Below, in pieces: positions 50,401-63,340 of a stretch of 64,000 bases of DNA. Position 1 is the first letter of the stretch. Each line of letters starts with the position of its first letter. The translations under genes and the position numbers were made by a program. Below the pieces are notes generated by a model, which searched no databases, was not told the origin of the DNA, and was given only the letters and a program-made list of their open reading frames with translations. Source of the stretch: Onchocerca lupi (lineage: Eukaryota; Nematoda; Chromadorea; Rhabditida; Onchocercidae); assembly GCA_028564675.1 (NCBI GenBank), contig JAOVVO010000100.1, forward strand, positions 1 through 64,000, in the 5' to 3' direction.

Positions 50401-51760
50401 ATTGCGGTTTTAGACAAGAATAGCCAAATTACATTACGATACGGAAAATCTATTAAGAAAATAATTTTTCGTGGCAAATTTTTTTAAAAGTAATTGAACT
50501 GAATTAAAAAGTAAGGTATGAGATTTAATTTACAAAAAGAAGCGAAAAAGAAAAGGCAAATTCTAGGATTAAATAGTATTGGTGAAGTTATGTGAAAAGA
50601 TATACCCGAAACAATAAGCAGATATTTTCCTCTTATTGAAGGGATTACAGAAAATGCAAATATTTCGTCATCTTTTCAGTCCCTTATCAATCATATTGTT
50701 ACATCATTTTTTTTATTTTATCTCAACCAACTACTTATCAGTATTATCAACCAATTAATCAACTTTATTATTTGCATCATATTAGCTAATCTTATAAATC
50801 TACGAGCGCTAATTGTAATGGTATTTTTTCTAGATGAAGCAACGGAATCTTTGGATACGGTCAAGTACCAACCGTCCACAACAAGTAATTCATTATATCA
50901 ATTTAAAAATTGCTTGCTTTTGTTTGCCTTTCATTATTGCTGATTTTGATCATAGCAGCAGTGCTATCGGACTGTATTGCTTATCTTATCAGTAATCTTG
51001 CATAATTAACTTAACACTGTTGAAAAAGGAAAGTTCAGTAATAACTATGCAAAGTTCCGGTTTCATGCAAAGGCATATTATACATGCATAAACCAACTGA
51101 ACAAAATTAAAAACAAAATCAATACAAAAAAAATGAGAATTAACAGATAAATAAATGTGCATATGCATAGCTACTAGCACTGAAAATAAAAGGCCAGTAA
51201 GAGCACAATAAGCAAATTTTGATGAGCAAACAAAAAGAGTTTCAAAATTTTTTTAAAATTCTATCAAAAGCAGCTATATTAATGTTGATAACAAGAATAA
51301 TGAAACAAGTGTCAAAAAGAAAAAAAAAAAAACTGTGCCGTTTCTAAAATATGGGATGAAATTCTCGTTCAGAACCATGACAATAAAAGGAATTTTTACA
51401 CATTTCGAAAATAAGCAAAATATAATACCACAAAAGAAATATTTCAAAGTAGCATCTGAAAAATCAATACAAGCTGACTTCTGATCTCTAATTTTAAATT
51501 TATTATAAATGAAAGACATGTAGATGATATTTGAATAACTTATCCGGATGAATCCGGAGAATCTAAAAGTTATGCATGAAAGATAAAAAAAGTTACAACA
51601 TTACAGAATATCGAAACCGCATGAGATCACTCATTCATAAGCTTCGATATCGAATCAATGTTTGAAGAAAATGTATGCATAGATGTGTTTGGAACGCACA
51701 CTTTCCAAGAATTAAATTGCAAGAAAAAGAAGAAGCAGTGCTTTCTCATAAGGACTGAAG
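47440..51760. other. 4.3-kb intergenic region
   Basis: This lies upstream of the MADF gene and downstream of the WH2 gene. It contains a 120-codon plus-strand frame (48177-48539) with mixed composition and no splice support, and otherwise only short frames. A TTTATT near 51499 would read AATAAA on the minus strand and could end the WH2 transcript. The MADF promoter probably lies near 47.5 kb, where GC is higher. Confidence 0.45.
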
Positions 51761-51768
51761 GGAATCGA

Positions 51769-54700
51769 TCACCGATGCACGATACGAACTGGCTGTTGGT
51801 CGTTTTCTAAATCAATTTGGAAACGATAATTGCGATGAAATAAATGATTTTGCTGTTGTCGCTCTTGCTGTTGCTGATATACAATTGGAATATTGTCATC
51901 ATCATCCAGAAAGCATTGCTGAAAGTCTTTTGATAGCTTCGACCGTGATTCACTAACGCCAACAATCACTCGATGCGCTCGACCGAACATCCCATTCCAG
52001 TCCCGTGGCATCGTGGAAGATTGCAATTGAGAAGATTGCTGTTGCTTTATCAGGTTATCAGAGTATTTACATTTTGTTGTTGGCGACAAACAACGTCTAT
52101 TATTTTGCTTCAGACTACCGTAACTGTTGTGACAGTTTCCATTGCTAAGAAAAGAAGAAGTGGACATGGAGTGATCATTATCTGATTGATTATTCCATGC
52201 GGTATTGTCGATCGGTACTGCATATATCTTTGTCAAAGCTATACCGATATTAGCATAATGTAAACCATCAGTTTTCTCCTGCAATATATTTCTTTTTTTT
52301 TCTCTTACATGTGAAATTATCGCCTGTTATCACACATATCACACAAAAATTTGGTTAATTTGGTGCATCTTCTATATCGGTCAAAAAAAAAAAAGTACTG
52401 CAAACACACATATGAAATTATTGCAGATAGATTTGTGTATAATTTAGTACTATTATTTTTTAATAAAAATTAATCAATAATGCCTATGTTTAAATATTTG
52501 AGAGAGAAACGTTCGTCCTTTTACGGTCAGTATAAAGCAATCAGTAATTCGTTTTGCTCTTGGAAGCATTATTTAACCTACTTATTTCAACTTTTGCTCA
52601 CAATAATAAAAGCAAAATATGGATCAACAGGAAGCAGGAAGAAAAATTTCATGCAGTTTATGTAAAAAGAAAAGAGGTAGAAATAAAAGTATAAGAAATT
52701 CTTCATTTGCAACACACAAAACATGGCATTCTTCAGAAAGTTTTCGTTTTTAAATTAAAATTACTGAAGACTATGAAACTATTCGTAAACAAAATGATGT
52801 TAGTTAATGGCTAAAAAGCGATGCTTTTATTACAAATATCAGAAGTTTATTTTGTTATAAATTCACTAAATTCTTCACTGATGATATCAAAATTTGCATC
52901 ATTTTTAACCTTACTTAACTTTATCTATGCATCTACTTAACTCAAAACTGGTCCCATTCAGCTTAGACGTCCTAAAAATGAGAATAAAATAACGAACTTT
53001 ACCTATTTTTAAATTAATCTGAGCTTGAAATCTCGGCAAGAAATCAAATTTAAAAAACAAATCTTTTGGAAATTTCATTTCGCAAGAAATCAAAAATTAT
53101 GTGTCACGGCAATATATTAGTAATATAATATTGGACTTTCTAACAGATCATTAAAAATTGTTTCATTTTGCAGCAAAATCATTAACTTTATCTCTAATGA
53201 TTACTGCAGATAACAGGTTGATCAGATTGGAGGTAAATCCGGAAAAGCTCAGCATATTGCTGACTTATCAAATCAACCTTTTTCAATTCAGATTAAAAAT
53301 CGTCGACAGTAACTGGAAGGTATATACTCTTTAAAAAAGGTAAGTTTCAAAAAAAAAAAGTCTCAAATAATATGTTCACTTACTCTTCTTTCGAGTTTTA
53401 ACCTGCAATTAATTAAACAGTGAATTGCTGGTGGCTAAAAAAAGAAAAAAGACAAAGGTGAAGCATTTGTGATTGAGAAACAAAGAGTCATTCATAACTA
53501 GAAATGAATAAAAACTAATTAATTGTTTAATTAATTTCATTAACTGTAGGACATATAAGTGATCATTCACTAATACTATAGATCAATTACCTAAAATCTT
53601 ATTCAACGATTCATTCATCTCTTTTCGATGAATCAGTAAGCATGATTAAAAACTAACAGTAGTTTTTTTGGCAGTGGGAGCAGTTGTTGTTTTGTCACCA
53701 AGCGCCACATCGCATTCTCGATCTGTTGCTGCTTTTGATTGCACCTTGTTTTTTGAAGTTAAGTGTCGATTGGCTGGTACTACCTTTGACTCTCCTTTCA
53801 CGTCATCCGCACCAATGGTAGTTGTTTGACCGGTAGTGGAAAAATTGGTTCCGAACGGTTTTGATACTGAATTCAATAAATTTCCTCCGCTAAATGTAGA
53901 AGTTTCCTTCGAGCCAGTTGAATTCTTCTTTGCTGTCGGTTTTTCATCCGTAGCACTAATTTTCCGCGTGTAACGATACGGCCCAACACCTTCTCTTGTT
54001 AGTACCGCAATTTCTTCCTCTACTACTGGTACTACTTCTTTTTTGGATGATTTAGTTGGTGAAGATGATGATAATGATGATACTTTATCCTTTTTAAAAT
54101 CTGATGCAACCTTTTTTGTGGTGCCAGCTGAGCCTATTCTTGTTGACGTTGGAACAACCACTGCAGGCTGTTCACGATCCGATGATTTCTGTTTCCTAGC
54201 TACTGCCTCCAATGAATTCTTGAGTTCAACTGATTCAGTAGATAAATTAGATGGTCCGACTTTTTTCCACGAAGGTCGGGGTGCTTCTTCAGTTTTAGCT
54301 AAAACAGGTAATAATAGAAGTGACTCTGATTCGTCGTCCTTGACCCATGGTGGTTTTTTGACCCGGCCCGGTTTGACTGTTTCTTCGGATGTTAAACATG
54401 TTTCAGGTGGATTTTCAAATCGTTCCCTGAATTTTGAGATATCCACTTTTGGCACGGCCCATTTTGAAGTAACATCTCCTTTTCTTGCTGCCTCTTCTAC
54501 TTCATGGGGTAGTTCTGGTGAAACTTCTTCGGATTTCGTTGCAGCTGCATAGGTTTTTTTGGACATTGCCATTGGTGGTTCATTTTTAATAGATGATTTT
54601 CGTTGTAATTTTGATCCTTTCGTATTTGCTTTCTTTTTCACAGAATTTTTGACAGTTGAAGTTTTTTGTTTTGCCAATGGAATGTTTTTCTCCTCTTCGA

Positions 54701-56567
54701 CAGCCTTTTCCACTTCCTTCTGACACCAAACAGGCTGAGAAGCTCTGTTGGAATCATCATCGGTGGAGAATTTACGTACCATCTTTCGGATACTACTTTC
54801 ACCGCCGCTTCCAACTGTTGCCGCTTGTTCATGCTCCTCGTTATGTCTTTCTGGAGCAGATGCAGGTGACTGATCCACAGTTGTATCCCCAAAAAGTTTT
54901 CTTATTCGGGAATTACCAGATCCATTATCGTCTACTTCCACGGCTGATTTTCTGGATCTGCTCAAGTTTCGCGCGGCGCTATGCGATGCCTCTCGCTCAG
55001 TATCACCAAACATCTTGATTCGATCGCGGGCCGAACCAGTAGGAATTTCAGCTTCAATCTGTTTACGAGTTGGTATTGGTGATGAATAGCATTCATCAGC
55101 TTTCCGCTTTTTGGCTATTTCCAAAACTACTGTTCCTGATTCATGTTTAACTTCAGCATCATCATCATAATGCGTGACATCAGCAGTAACATTGATCAAC
55201 GGTAGTCGATTTGATGGTGACTTTGCAGATGATGAATTGTGTGAAGAACTTGATGTAGAATCCATTCTGATATCAGTTTCCGAAATAACTGGTGCCGGTG
55301 AAGCAAAATACATGTCAACCGATCGCTCAGGAGGAATATTTGAAAGAGAGCTAAACCTTGAAGTGCCAATACTGGAAATATCACTCAGACTTTGGCTACC
55401 GTAAACATCATCCTCATAATTTGACGTCGAAGGTGACGATCGTCCTGGAGATCTTACGCCGGAATCATCGTCATTGATTATTGCAGAACTTTTGTCATTT
55501 GTAACGGTTTTCCTCAATTTGATCCCTTGCCGTATAGAACGCATTAAGTCATCTCGGTCCACGGTAACTTTACCGCCTAGCTTCATCAGTGCTGGATTCG
55601 GAGATCGTGATCGTCGGATGGGTTCTGCAGATGAAACTGAAGGTGGTGGTGGTGGCACAAATAACGGAGGTGGCGGTGGTGCCAATGGAATATTATGATC
55701 TGGAGATGTATCACGGCTGACTGGAAACGGTGAACTACGATCGTTCGTTTCTACTTTACGCAATTTAACACCGCTTCGTATTGATGCTAGCAGTGCATCA
55801 CGATCTGTCGGTTGTTTACCACCAAGTTTCAGTAGTGCCGGATTCGTGATTGGTTTTGCGACTTTATTCTGCTGCACATGGGATGACAGAAAATCCGGTG
55901 ACGGTGGAGATGGTACGTGGGGAGGTGGTGGAGTAACACTTAGGTGTGTCCTTGAATTTGATAATACTAATGCTTCTGGAACGGGAGATGATGAACGGCT
56001 CAAATCATTGCGAACAATTCCGACACCGATAGGAGCACTTCGATCATTGGTTAAAGCTTTGCGCAACTTCACACCACTATGAATTTCGTTGAGCAATTTG
56101 TCGCGATCGAAAGTTGCATTGCCGCCAAGTTTTAATACAGCTGCAGATGGGGCTGCTTTTGGAAGAGGTGGCACGAATGGTACTAGCGGTACGTCTGGTT
56201 TCTCGGTATTTTTTTCATAAAAGACGGGTTTCTTGGCATCCGGTCGACTATTATATGTGGAAGTGGAAGCAACGGAGTCAGGTGGAGGCGAATAGCCACC
56301 ACTTCGTACACGTCCGACACCAAACGGCGCGCTTTTGTCATTCGTAAGCGTATGCCTCAATTGTACACCACAGCGAACTTCATCCAAAAGCTTGTCTCGA
56401 TCAAATACTGGCTTCACCACTTCCATCTGCGGAGCTGGCTTCGATTTTGGCTTCAAGTTTTGCGGTAACTCGGGTGGTGGGGGTGCTGCTGGTGGGGGAG
56501 GTGGTGCCCGCGGTTTCGACTTAGCCAGATTATGCTGGCCCATCTGCACCGGACGAGCTAGATACAT
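51769..56567 (-). CDS. Proline-rich protein with four WH2 actin-binding motifs
   Basis: A 2910-nt exon (56567-53658) gives 970 residues. It joins in phase, through a GTTAGT donor and a TATTGCAG acceptor, to a last exon (52278-51769), for 1139 residues in all. WH2 motifs bind monomeric actin. Four occur at about 55-81, 153-179, 254-280 and 337-362, each of the form DRDxLLxxIxxGVKLRKxxTNDxSAP. Motifs 2-4 are preceded by LKLGGN/K. Pro-rich runs (APPPPPAAPPPP and similar), typical profilin or SH3 ligands, lie between them. The middle and C-terminal parts are charged and disordered, with recurring IRKLFGD/IKMFGD-like and DISKFRERFENPP segments; the last exon is Gln-rich. If the donor is not used the protein ends at 53646 (VSF) and the 169-residue exon belongs to something else. 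I cannot assign it to a named family. Upstream exons may exist (see 56649-56714). Confidence 0.85.
52290..53640. other. Intron of WH2 gene (inferred)
   Basis: About 1.35 kb between the two WH2-gene exons. I see no additional exon with coding character, only short frames and small A runs. Confidence 0.45.
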
Positions 56568-56648
56568 CGTATTTAGTGCAAACGTATGATTTATTTTTTG
56601 ATGCTTTGATTGCTAGTTTTAGACATCAAGGTTTTCAATCTTGCAGGG

Positions 56649-56714
56649 ATAAGAATTACCAAATTATTCTCTTTGTATTGTTCGCTGATATCATCCATAA
56701 AACCATAATCAAAT
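56649..56714 (-). other. Possible exon upstream of the WH2 gene
   Basis: After a strong TTTCTTTTTTTAG acceptor the minus strand reads EFDYGFMDDISEQYKENNL and then meets a GTAATT donor. If the donor is skipped, the frame runs on to SIKK and a TAA near 56608. Two readings are possible: an upstream WH2-gene exon joined by a 47-nt intron to the frame before MYLARP, or the last exon of another minus-strand gene closely followed by the WH2 gene. I cannot choose between them. Confidence 0.4.
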
Positions 56715-56884
56715 TCCTAAAAAAAGAAAAAAAAAACTATGCGTATTAAAATAAACATATAAGAGGATTTAAGATAATCAAGTAAATAAATAATATTCAT
56801 ATCAATTAAAAAAATTCGATATCTATTCTTCATTAACAAGCAGATCAAACAGGAATAATTGAAAGACTATTAATTTTTTGCTAG

Positions 56885-57000
56885 TTTTTATTTCATTAAC
56901 ACTTTTCAAATTGGAGTAATGAGATAAAAGAGACAAGCTAATTTTTTGTACCTCATTTCTCATTACTTCCAAATTGAAAAGTATTGATGAAACAAAAATC
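56885..57000. repeat. Imperfect hairpin-forming inverted repeat
   Basis: CATTAACACTTTTCAAATTG GAGTAATGAGA (from about 56895) is nearly the reverse complement of TCTCATTACTTCCAAATTGA AAAGTATTGATG (to about 56990), with three mismatches and one bulge. The loop is about 30 nt. It may be a small foldback element. The arm length is also within the range of a microRNA precursor, though nothing shows that it is transcribed. Confidence 0.8.
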
Positions 57001-57009
57001 AATTAGATA

Positions 57010-58880
57010 AGTTATTGATTTAAAATCTATTACATAAATCACACATCACTTTTAAATGATACTTTCAAGTATAAATCAATAATCATTTTTTCGTTACCGT
57101 CATCATAACTTTTCATCAATCTTCTCATCAGAATTTATTTATGTTTATTGAAAAAAGAAAATACATATAATCTTTTTCCCGCTCTTCCTTCCACTTAATC
57201 GCCGATTTAACTAAATCGGAAAACATCTGAATAATAATAAACAACAAATATTACTATCAGAATTTAAGCTTATACAAAATCATTTTAAGTGAAATTGTTA
57301 TAAGGACGACGTGTATATCACATGTTTAAAGATGTATTTAACTGTTGATTTTTTGATCGTGATCTCTGCAGTATAAAATTCAACAATACACATAATCTAT
57401 ATAAATAGAAATGTAAATGTTCGTTGTTACAGACCTTAAATCTCCGAAAGTTCTTCACCGATTGCTTCTGATTGCTTTTTGATACAATACTGTTTCGAAT
57501 AGGAATGTTTTTATATACTTGTAAACCTACGACTACATGGACGTCAATCTGTGGCAGACAAATACATGCTTTTTTTGATATTTTTCTCTCTCTCTTCTGC
57601 CTTTCTCCTCTTTTATCGTTGTTTCCATTTTATCTTTTTTTTGCTGCTTTCATCCTCCTCTTTCCTATCTATGTTTATTTTTTTATTCTCTTGGACCATA
57701 TTATTCTTTCATTATTCATGATGAAAAGATGAAATGTCGGGAAGATGTCGGTGAAGTCGCAAATCACGGTAAACAAAGTTAAAAATGGTATTTTAACTAC
57801 TTTTTTAGTAGTTATTGTTTTTACCATCTTACCTCTTTTTGTATTAACTCCCTGATTTGTATTAGATCCTCCTCCTCCTCCCCCCCCCCTCACCCCTTAT
57901 TAGCTCCCTGTTAACCGGAGCCAATAAGCCAAAAACGTGAACATGTTTATCGCCAAAACGCTCCGATTTATAGATAAACAAAGTAAGATCAACTAGTTAT
58001 AAGGCGACACTAACGGAGGAGGAGTTTCGAAGGATTTAAAAGATCAGGGAACTTGAGTCAGTTCTAGTCACACAGTTCAACGATAGCAAGTTTAGTCACA
58101 GATCGATTTCGAGGATAGTTCAGCGGTAGTAAGAGCCACAGTTCAATGACACAAGCAACAGTTCAACATAAGCGACACAGTGGTAAAGAAAAAGGAGAAT
58201 GACAGTCACAAACGGAAAGTGCGACAACGTAATGAGCATTCAAACGATTGTTATTGTTGATCTGTCGGAGTAACAACAGCAGGAAGAAGCAATTTTCAAT
58301 CCAACTGAACCACAAACCAAATTATACAATTCAGTTAGATTTTTTAATCAAAAAATCGAATGATTTGTATTTGAATTGAAATAATTCATTTCACTTTTTT
58401 TTTTGTTTTTTCTTTATTTTTTAGTTCGTTTTTTTTCTTTTTTAATGTTTGCAATTTTAGAATTACGGTTGAGCCATGGCAACGCGTGCCCGAGTCCAGC
58501 TAATATTTTTTTTTACATTAGGGCAAAAAGTTTTTTTTTATCCCAACATAAAAAAGAGGAAATAAGAAATAAAAAATTTTGAATGCATAAAGCAGTGAAA
58601 TTCGTTTTGGTTGTTTGATAATTTATAAGAAAAAAAAAAAAATTTCAGCAAGATGGATTTTTAATAAATTTATTATTGGATTAAAATGTGCAATAATTTT
58701 TTCCAATAATGTCAATTCATCAAAATTCTTTCGTTAAACCATTAATCATTGGGTGAAACTGCCGTTGTTACTGAATGAATCAAGTTTAAAAAATGAAGAA
58801 AAGATTATCACATTAAAAAGGAAATTTAAAAGTTTATTATCAAATTATGAAAATTGAAATTATTAAAGGAAAAAGAAAGA
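57010..58880. other. Intergenic, with degenerate CAGTTCAA repeats at 58.05-58.18 kb
   Basis: Mostly AT-rich. A CT/C-rich tract lies near 57865-57895. From 58010 to 58330 the composition shifts to higher GC and carries four degenerate copies of an ACAGTTCAACG-like motif (near 58071, 58118, 58140, 58157). This could be a promoter or 5' UTR. A short GCCATGGCAACGCGTGCC segment near 58483 follows an acceptor-like ATTTTAG and could be a start site, but I could not extend it. Confidence 0.35.
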
Positions 58881-58891
58881 TCAATAATAAC

Positions 58892-58976
58892 CTTTCAAGC
58901 GGATGACGCTCAAAGAACGCCACTGTACGAGAGCGCTGCCCTTGACCTCACTATTCTTCAATGATATATTTCCAAT
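58892..58976 (-). other. Isolated GC-rich exon-like island
   Basis: A TATTGCAG acceptor, an open 85-nt segment and a GTTATT donor on the minus strand encode LKNSEVKGSALVQWRSLSVI and flanking residues, ending in phase 1. GC is far above the surroundings. The plus strand of the same segment is also open for 20 codons (TPLYESAALDLTILQ then stop). I could not link either reading to other exons. A structured RNA is another possibility. Confidence 0.4.
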
Positions 58977-58999
58977 CTGCAATAACAAAATCATTAGAA

Positions 59000-61031
59000 A
59001 ATTTTTCAATTCTCAGTTTCTTTTTTTCTCTCAATTAGTTTCGATTTTTATACACAAGAAAATACACACAAGAAAAACACATTTGAAAAGCATAATTGTC
59101 ATTTTACATAACAAATTTGTATTTATGAGAACGGAGATAATATTAATTCCACTATGACTAAAAGCCACGAAATATCAGATATTTCACTGTTAATATATTC
59201 TGGTTGTTACATGATATTTCTCGCTGTTTTTGGATTAATTTGGACATGAGAATTTGAATTAATAAATCATTATTCAAATTAATGAGTATTAAAAGTTATT
59301 TCTTGTAGTTTCTATGAACTTAACTAATGACTGAAATTTGAATAGATAAGTTTGAAAATGTATATTCTATACAGTTACCGATAGACTAGTTTAAAAAACT
59401 AAAATCGAAAAAATATTTACACTAATAATATAATTTATCCCAATCTATCATCAAAATTGCCTCTTTTTTTTACCTTATTAATGCGATAAAGTGCTAGTCC
59501 TCAGTTCATAATGTTAATAACGAAATTCAAATTTGTGATCTTAATTTCTTTATTTATGGAGAAAAAAACTTGAGCAATAATTCATAACAAATCTGTTACA
59601 TTAATTTCTAAATTACAAAAAGAGCCTGAACAAAACTTGAATTATAAAAGAAATCTTTGAGAATAAGGCAAGAATTTTTATAACTAATAATCCTAATTTT
59701 ATATAAAGTCCACTTTAATCGTGCAATCTTTTGCGAATACAATTGCTTATTTAAAAAAATTTACCCGTTAGAATGAATAAAGATAGTACAGAGATATTTA
59801 CATCATACTTTAATATGAAATGAAAGTTGAGAAAAGAAAGTAAACAACAAATAAAATAATAAAATCCATCTGTCAAGGCACTAACAGCTTTAACTCTAAA
59901 TTTGCGGTAACTAATCCACAAGTATTAAACAATGAATGTATCAATAAATAAAATTCAATCGAACTAACAAAGAAAAAGCAATTAACTGAATTAAATGTGA
60001 GATGGACTGATATTGTTTAAAAGCAATTGTTTTTCAAGCTTTCAGAAACAGCTGAGGTGATCGGTAGTGAAAAGAATTGGAATTGATTGTTTGGTAAGAG
60101 ATGGGCTTGCAACTGCATTTTTGACAAGTGAAACAGACTTTTAGAACGAGTATACTTGAAAGCTGAAAAAAAAATGCTTAACGAAGATTTCAAAGACGAC
60201 AATAATTAATTGCAAGAACAAGGAATAGGCTTGGGCAATCATTTCCGTCCATTATTCATTATACCATATCTCGATTCAACCGAACTATTCTGTTCAAAAT
60301 TGATTTTCATCATTGAATTAACTTGAAATCGAACAGCTAAATTTCTGAAAATTTAATTGAAAAAAATAAATTAAAATTATCATGAAATGACAATTAGTTA
60401 ATCAATTAAACATTTGCTTGAAGTTATTATTACATTCAATTTATTCATTTGACATCAAAATTCTCTAAATTTTTGAAATCCACTACAATTTATTTTCCTC
60501 ATTGAACACTGAATTGCCTAAGTTTGAATCAAACTAATTGTTTTCGAATTTTTTACGGTTTAATTTTCATACAAATTAAATTGGTGACAGTAAAATTGGC
60601 TCTTTGAAAAATTTATGAAAAATGGAAATTTAAAAAGAAATTTTGAGAAATTTGCTATGGCCTAATAATCTATTCGAAAAAAATGAGTATTCTGTTTTTA
60701 TCATAGCGAATTCGTATGATTCGTGTTTTTCTTATTGCCACACTTTATTTTATTACATCATCAAGTTTGCTATAGTTTATTGCCACTTGAAAATCAGTTT
60801 TTACAGTAATCTGAAGGTTAAATTCTTGTGATTACTTTAAATTATTTTTCCTAAACGAAATTCAGTAACAATTTGTCAAAAAAAAAAAATGAAATAAAAT
60901 ATGATTACAAATATCTGGAAGTAATAAGTATGAAAGTTTGGAAAATAAGTTCTCGAAAAGCAACTTTTTCTGGAAAGTAAAATTGAGACACATAATATAT
61001 ACTGATATATTTGATATACTTTGCCTTTTTT

Positions 61032-61068
<37 letters not shown>

Positions 61069-63230
61069 AAGAAGTAAAAAAAAATCAAAACATAGAAATG
61101 TAAGAAATTAAAGAAAACACTGCTAATATCGGATAGAACTGCAAGGTTTCAAGGGAAAAACAAAAAGGACATTATATTATCGTTAACATTTATCAAAATG
61201 ATTTGAAGTTTGTTCCATTTTTCTTAATTTAATGGAGAAGCTAGAATGTACTTTGCACTAAATGTCCTTCGGTCTGTGAAATATCTCGAAATTCTATCAA
61301 AAGCTTGCTAGAGACTAGGGAATAGTCAGTTGAAAAAGTACTCAGATATATATTGAAAAACAAAAAGAAGCACATAAAACAGTTGCGGAATTGCAAATGT
61401 TTTGAAAAAAGTGAGGAAAAGAATTTCAACATGTTCAAAAAAACATCGAAATGTTGGCTGAGAAATTCGTGAACTGAACAGATGATAATTTGATGGCAGA
61501 ATGGAGGCATTTGGATATTCATATATATAATTGGTAAAATTATCATTTCTTTTTTTTTTTATCCTTTCAGGATGAATATTAGTAGCATTCAATGCAAATG
61601 ACCTGAGAAATTTTCCTAAAGTTCTCTTTAAAATGGAAGGAAATTTGTGTCCGACATTCATATTATTTAATTCTTTGCATCATAAAAATTTCAAATAAAT
61701 TATTAAATGTGCCGCAATAAATAATGTAAATGGTAGGTCTCACGTAATGTTACTATATCTTTCTAAAATCAATGATTATTCCTACTTTCGCATAAATGAA
61801 AAATTGAAAAGTGGATTAATGGAGGATTTTTCTGAAGAAAAATAAAGGAAAAAAAGTAGAATTCATTTTCAACAATTGCCACAACTCTGTATAAAGATTT
61901 TTCAGGCCAAAAAAATCTAATCATTTGAAATTTTACTGTAATCATGAAGTATCGAAAAAATAAAACGAAATCAGATATATAAAAGAAATTAAAAATGAAA
62001 GATTAGAAGATTGATAAATTCGATTTTATAATGTTATATTGTAAATGAAAAAATTTATTTTTCAATTCAATGCAAAACGATATAAACTCAACAGTTATTA
62101 TATATGACACCTAAAAATTATCAAATATCGCTCACAATAACTAAAATATCGCAGCTAGCATTAGAGCATTTTTGCTAATACAATCCAAAAAAAAAAAACG
62201 AACATTAAAATTTTAAATTCAAAATTTATGTTCTTAAACTTGTTTAAAATTTCGATTTCAGGACTTCAAAGTTGGCCCTTTCCATAAATAAATTACAATA
62301 AATGATTATAAAAGCTGAATTAGAAAAATAACCCTTCTGAATCTTTCTGTATACGACTGTATCTTATTAAATCGAACAAATATCGAAAATTCTTAAATCT
62401 TAAATATTACAGAAACTCTTCGGAAATTCCGAATTTCTTAGCATACTCTTTAACGATTCTTATTTTTCTCTCTATTGTATTAATTTTTTTCTTTGTTTGT
62501 TTATTAAATGAACGAATAGTTGAACTTCAAAAAAAAACGAAATTTATTAAAAATATAGGAAGAATAAATAGAAAAGCGCAATAACAGTGAAAGTACCGCG
62601 AAATTATAAAAAAGAAATAAAAACACTGGATGAGATTAGCGATAAAAAAGTGAAAAAAGATTTGCGAATAGATGAATTCGAGCGAAATTGATTCTAGTAT
62701 TTGATCATCAAATAAACAATAACAGCTCAAGAAAAGCAGTTTTTAATAGAATCATTTTGGATGAAAATGTGCAAATAAGTTTCCTTAGTAATTTTCCTCA
62801 ACCAGTAAAATTGCTTTAAATTCTCATATTTAATCTAAATTATCAACAGAAATCAATTTTTACCTATCATTACAACTTGTATTACCATTATCAAACATAT
62901 TTCCTAGTTTCCTTTTTACTTCCATTATCGCTTCATCTTCCTCTAATAATTAATTGATATTTTGAAAAATGTAATAAATGTAAATATATTTGGCGAAGAA
63001 AAAATTTTTACCATTTCGTCAAACGGTTCCAGAGGTATATATCTTTTGAAATAGAAGAGAAATGGAATGCAAATCTTTGAAAAATTTTTGTTTACAACAA
63101 GTGATAATATTTTCTTTCATCATTAATTTTAGATGATCCGGTAGAAGATTAACTTGAGGGAATGCTTTTAAATTAAGCAAGGAATGGATTCAGTATTAAG
63201 AAAATCAAAATAAAACGGCATGCCGAAACT
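59000..63230. other. 4.2-kb AT-rich region
   Basis: Mostly featureless. It includes a poly(A) run at 61037-61067 and one Cys-rich exon-like piece at 60034-60162 (listed separately). Minus-strand frames around 61241-61661 are AT-driven and have no splice support. Confidence 0.45.
60034..60162 (-). other. Cys-rich exon-like segment (LIM-like spacing?)
   Basis: After a TTTTTTTTTCAG acceptor the minus strand reads LVLKVCFTCQKCSCKPIS and stops after 43 codons. The C-x2-C-x2-C pattern recalls half of a LIM zinc finger, but the partner cysteines and histidine are missing and no neighbouring exon was found. It could be chance. Confidence 0.25.
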
Positions 63231-63340
63231 TTTAGTGAAGAGTTGCCTTGATATCAATCAATTATCATCATGATCAATTACAGTTTATTGGAACTATTTC
63301 ATTAAGGAAAATAAATTTCTTCTTTAAAAGACAAGTATGC

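Noticed and set aside
54043..54552. 169-codon plus-strand frame
   Set aside because: Exact antisense shadow of the WH2-gene exon; its composition mirrors the real frame and it has no splice or start support.
61241..61661. Two overlapping minus-strand frames of 101 and 111 codons
   Set aside because: Phe/Ile/Leu-rich in both frames, with a poly-A run inside; no acceptor or donor at the edges.
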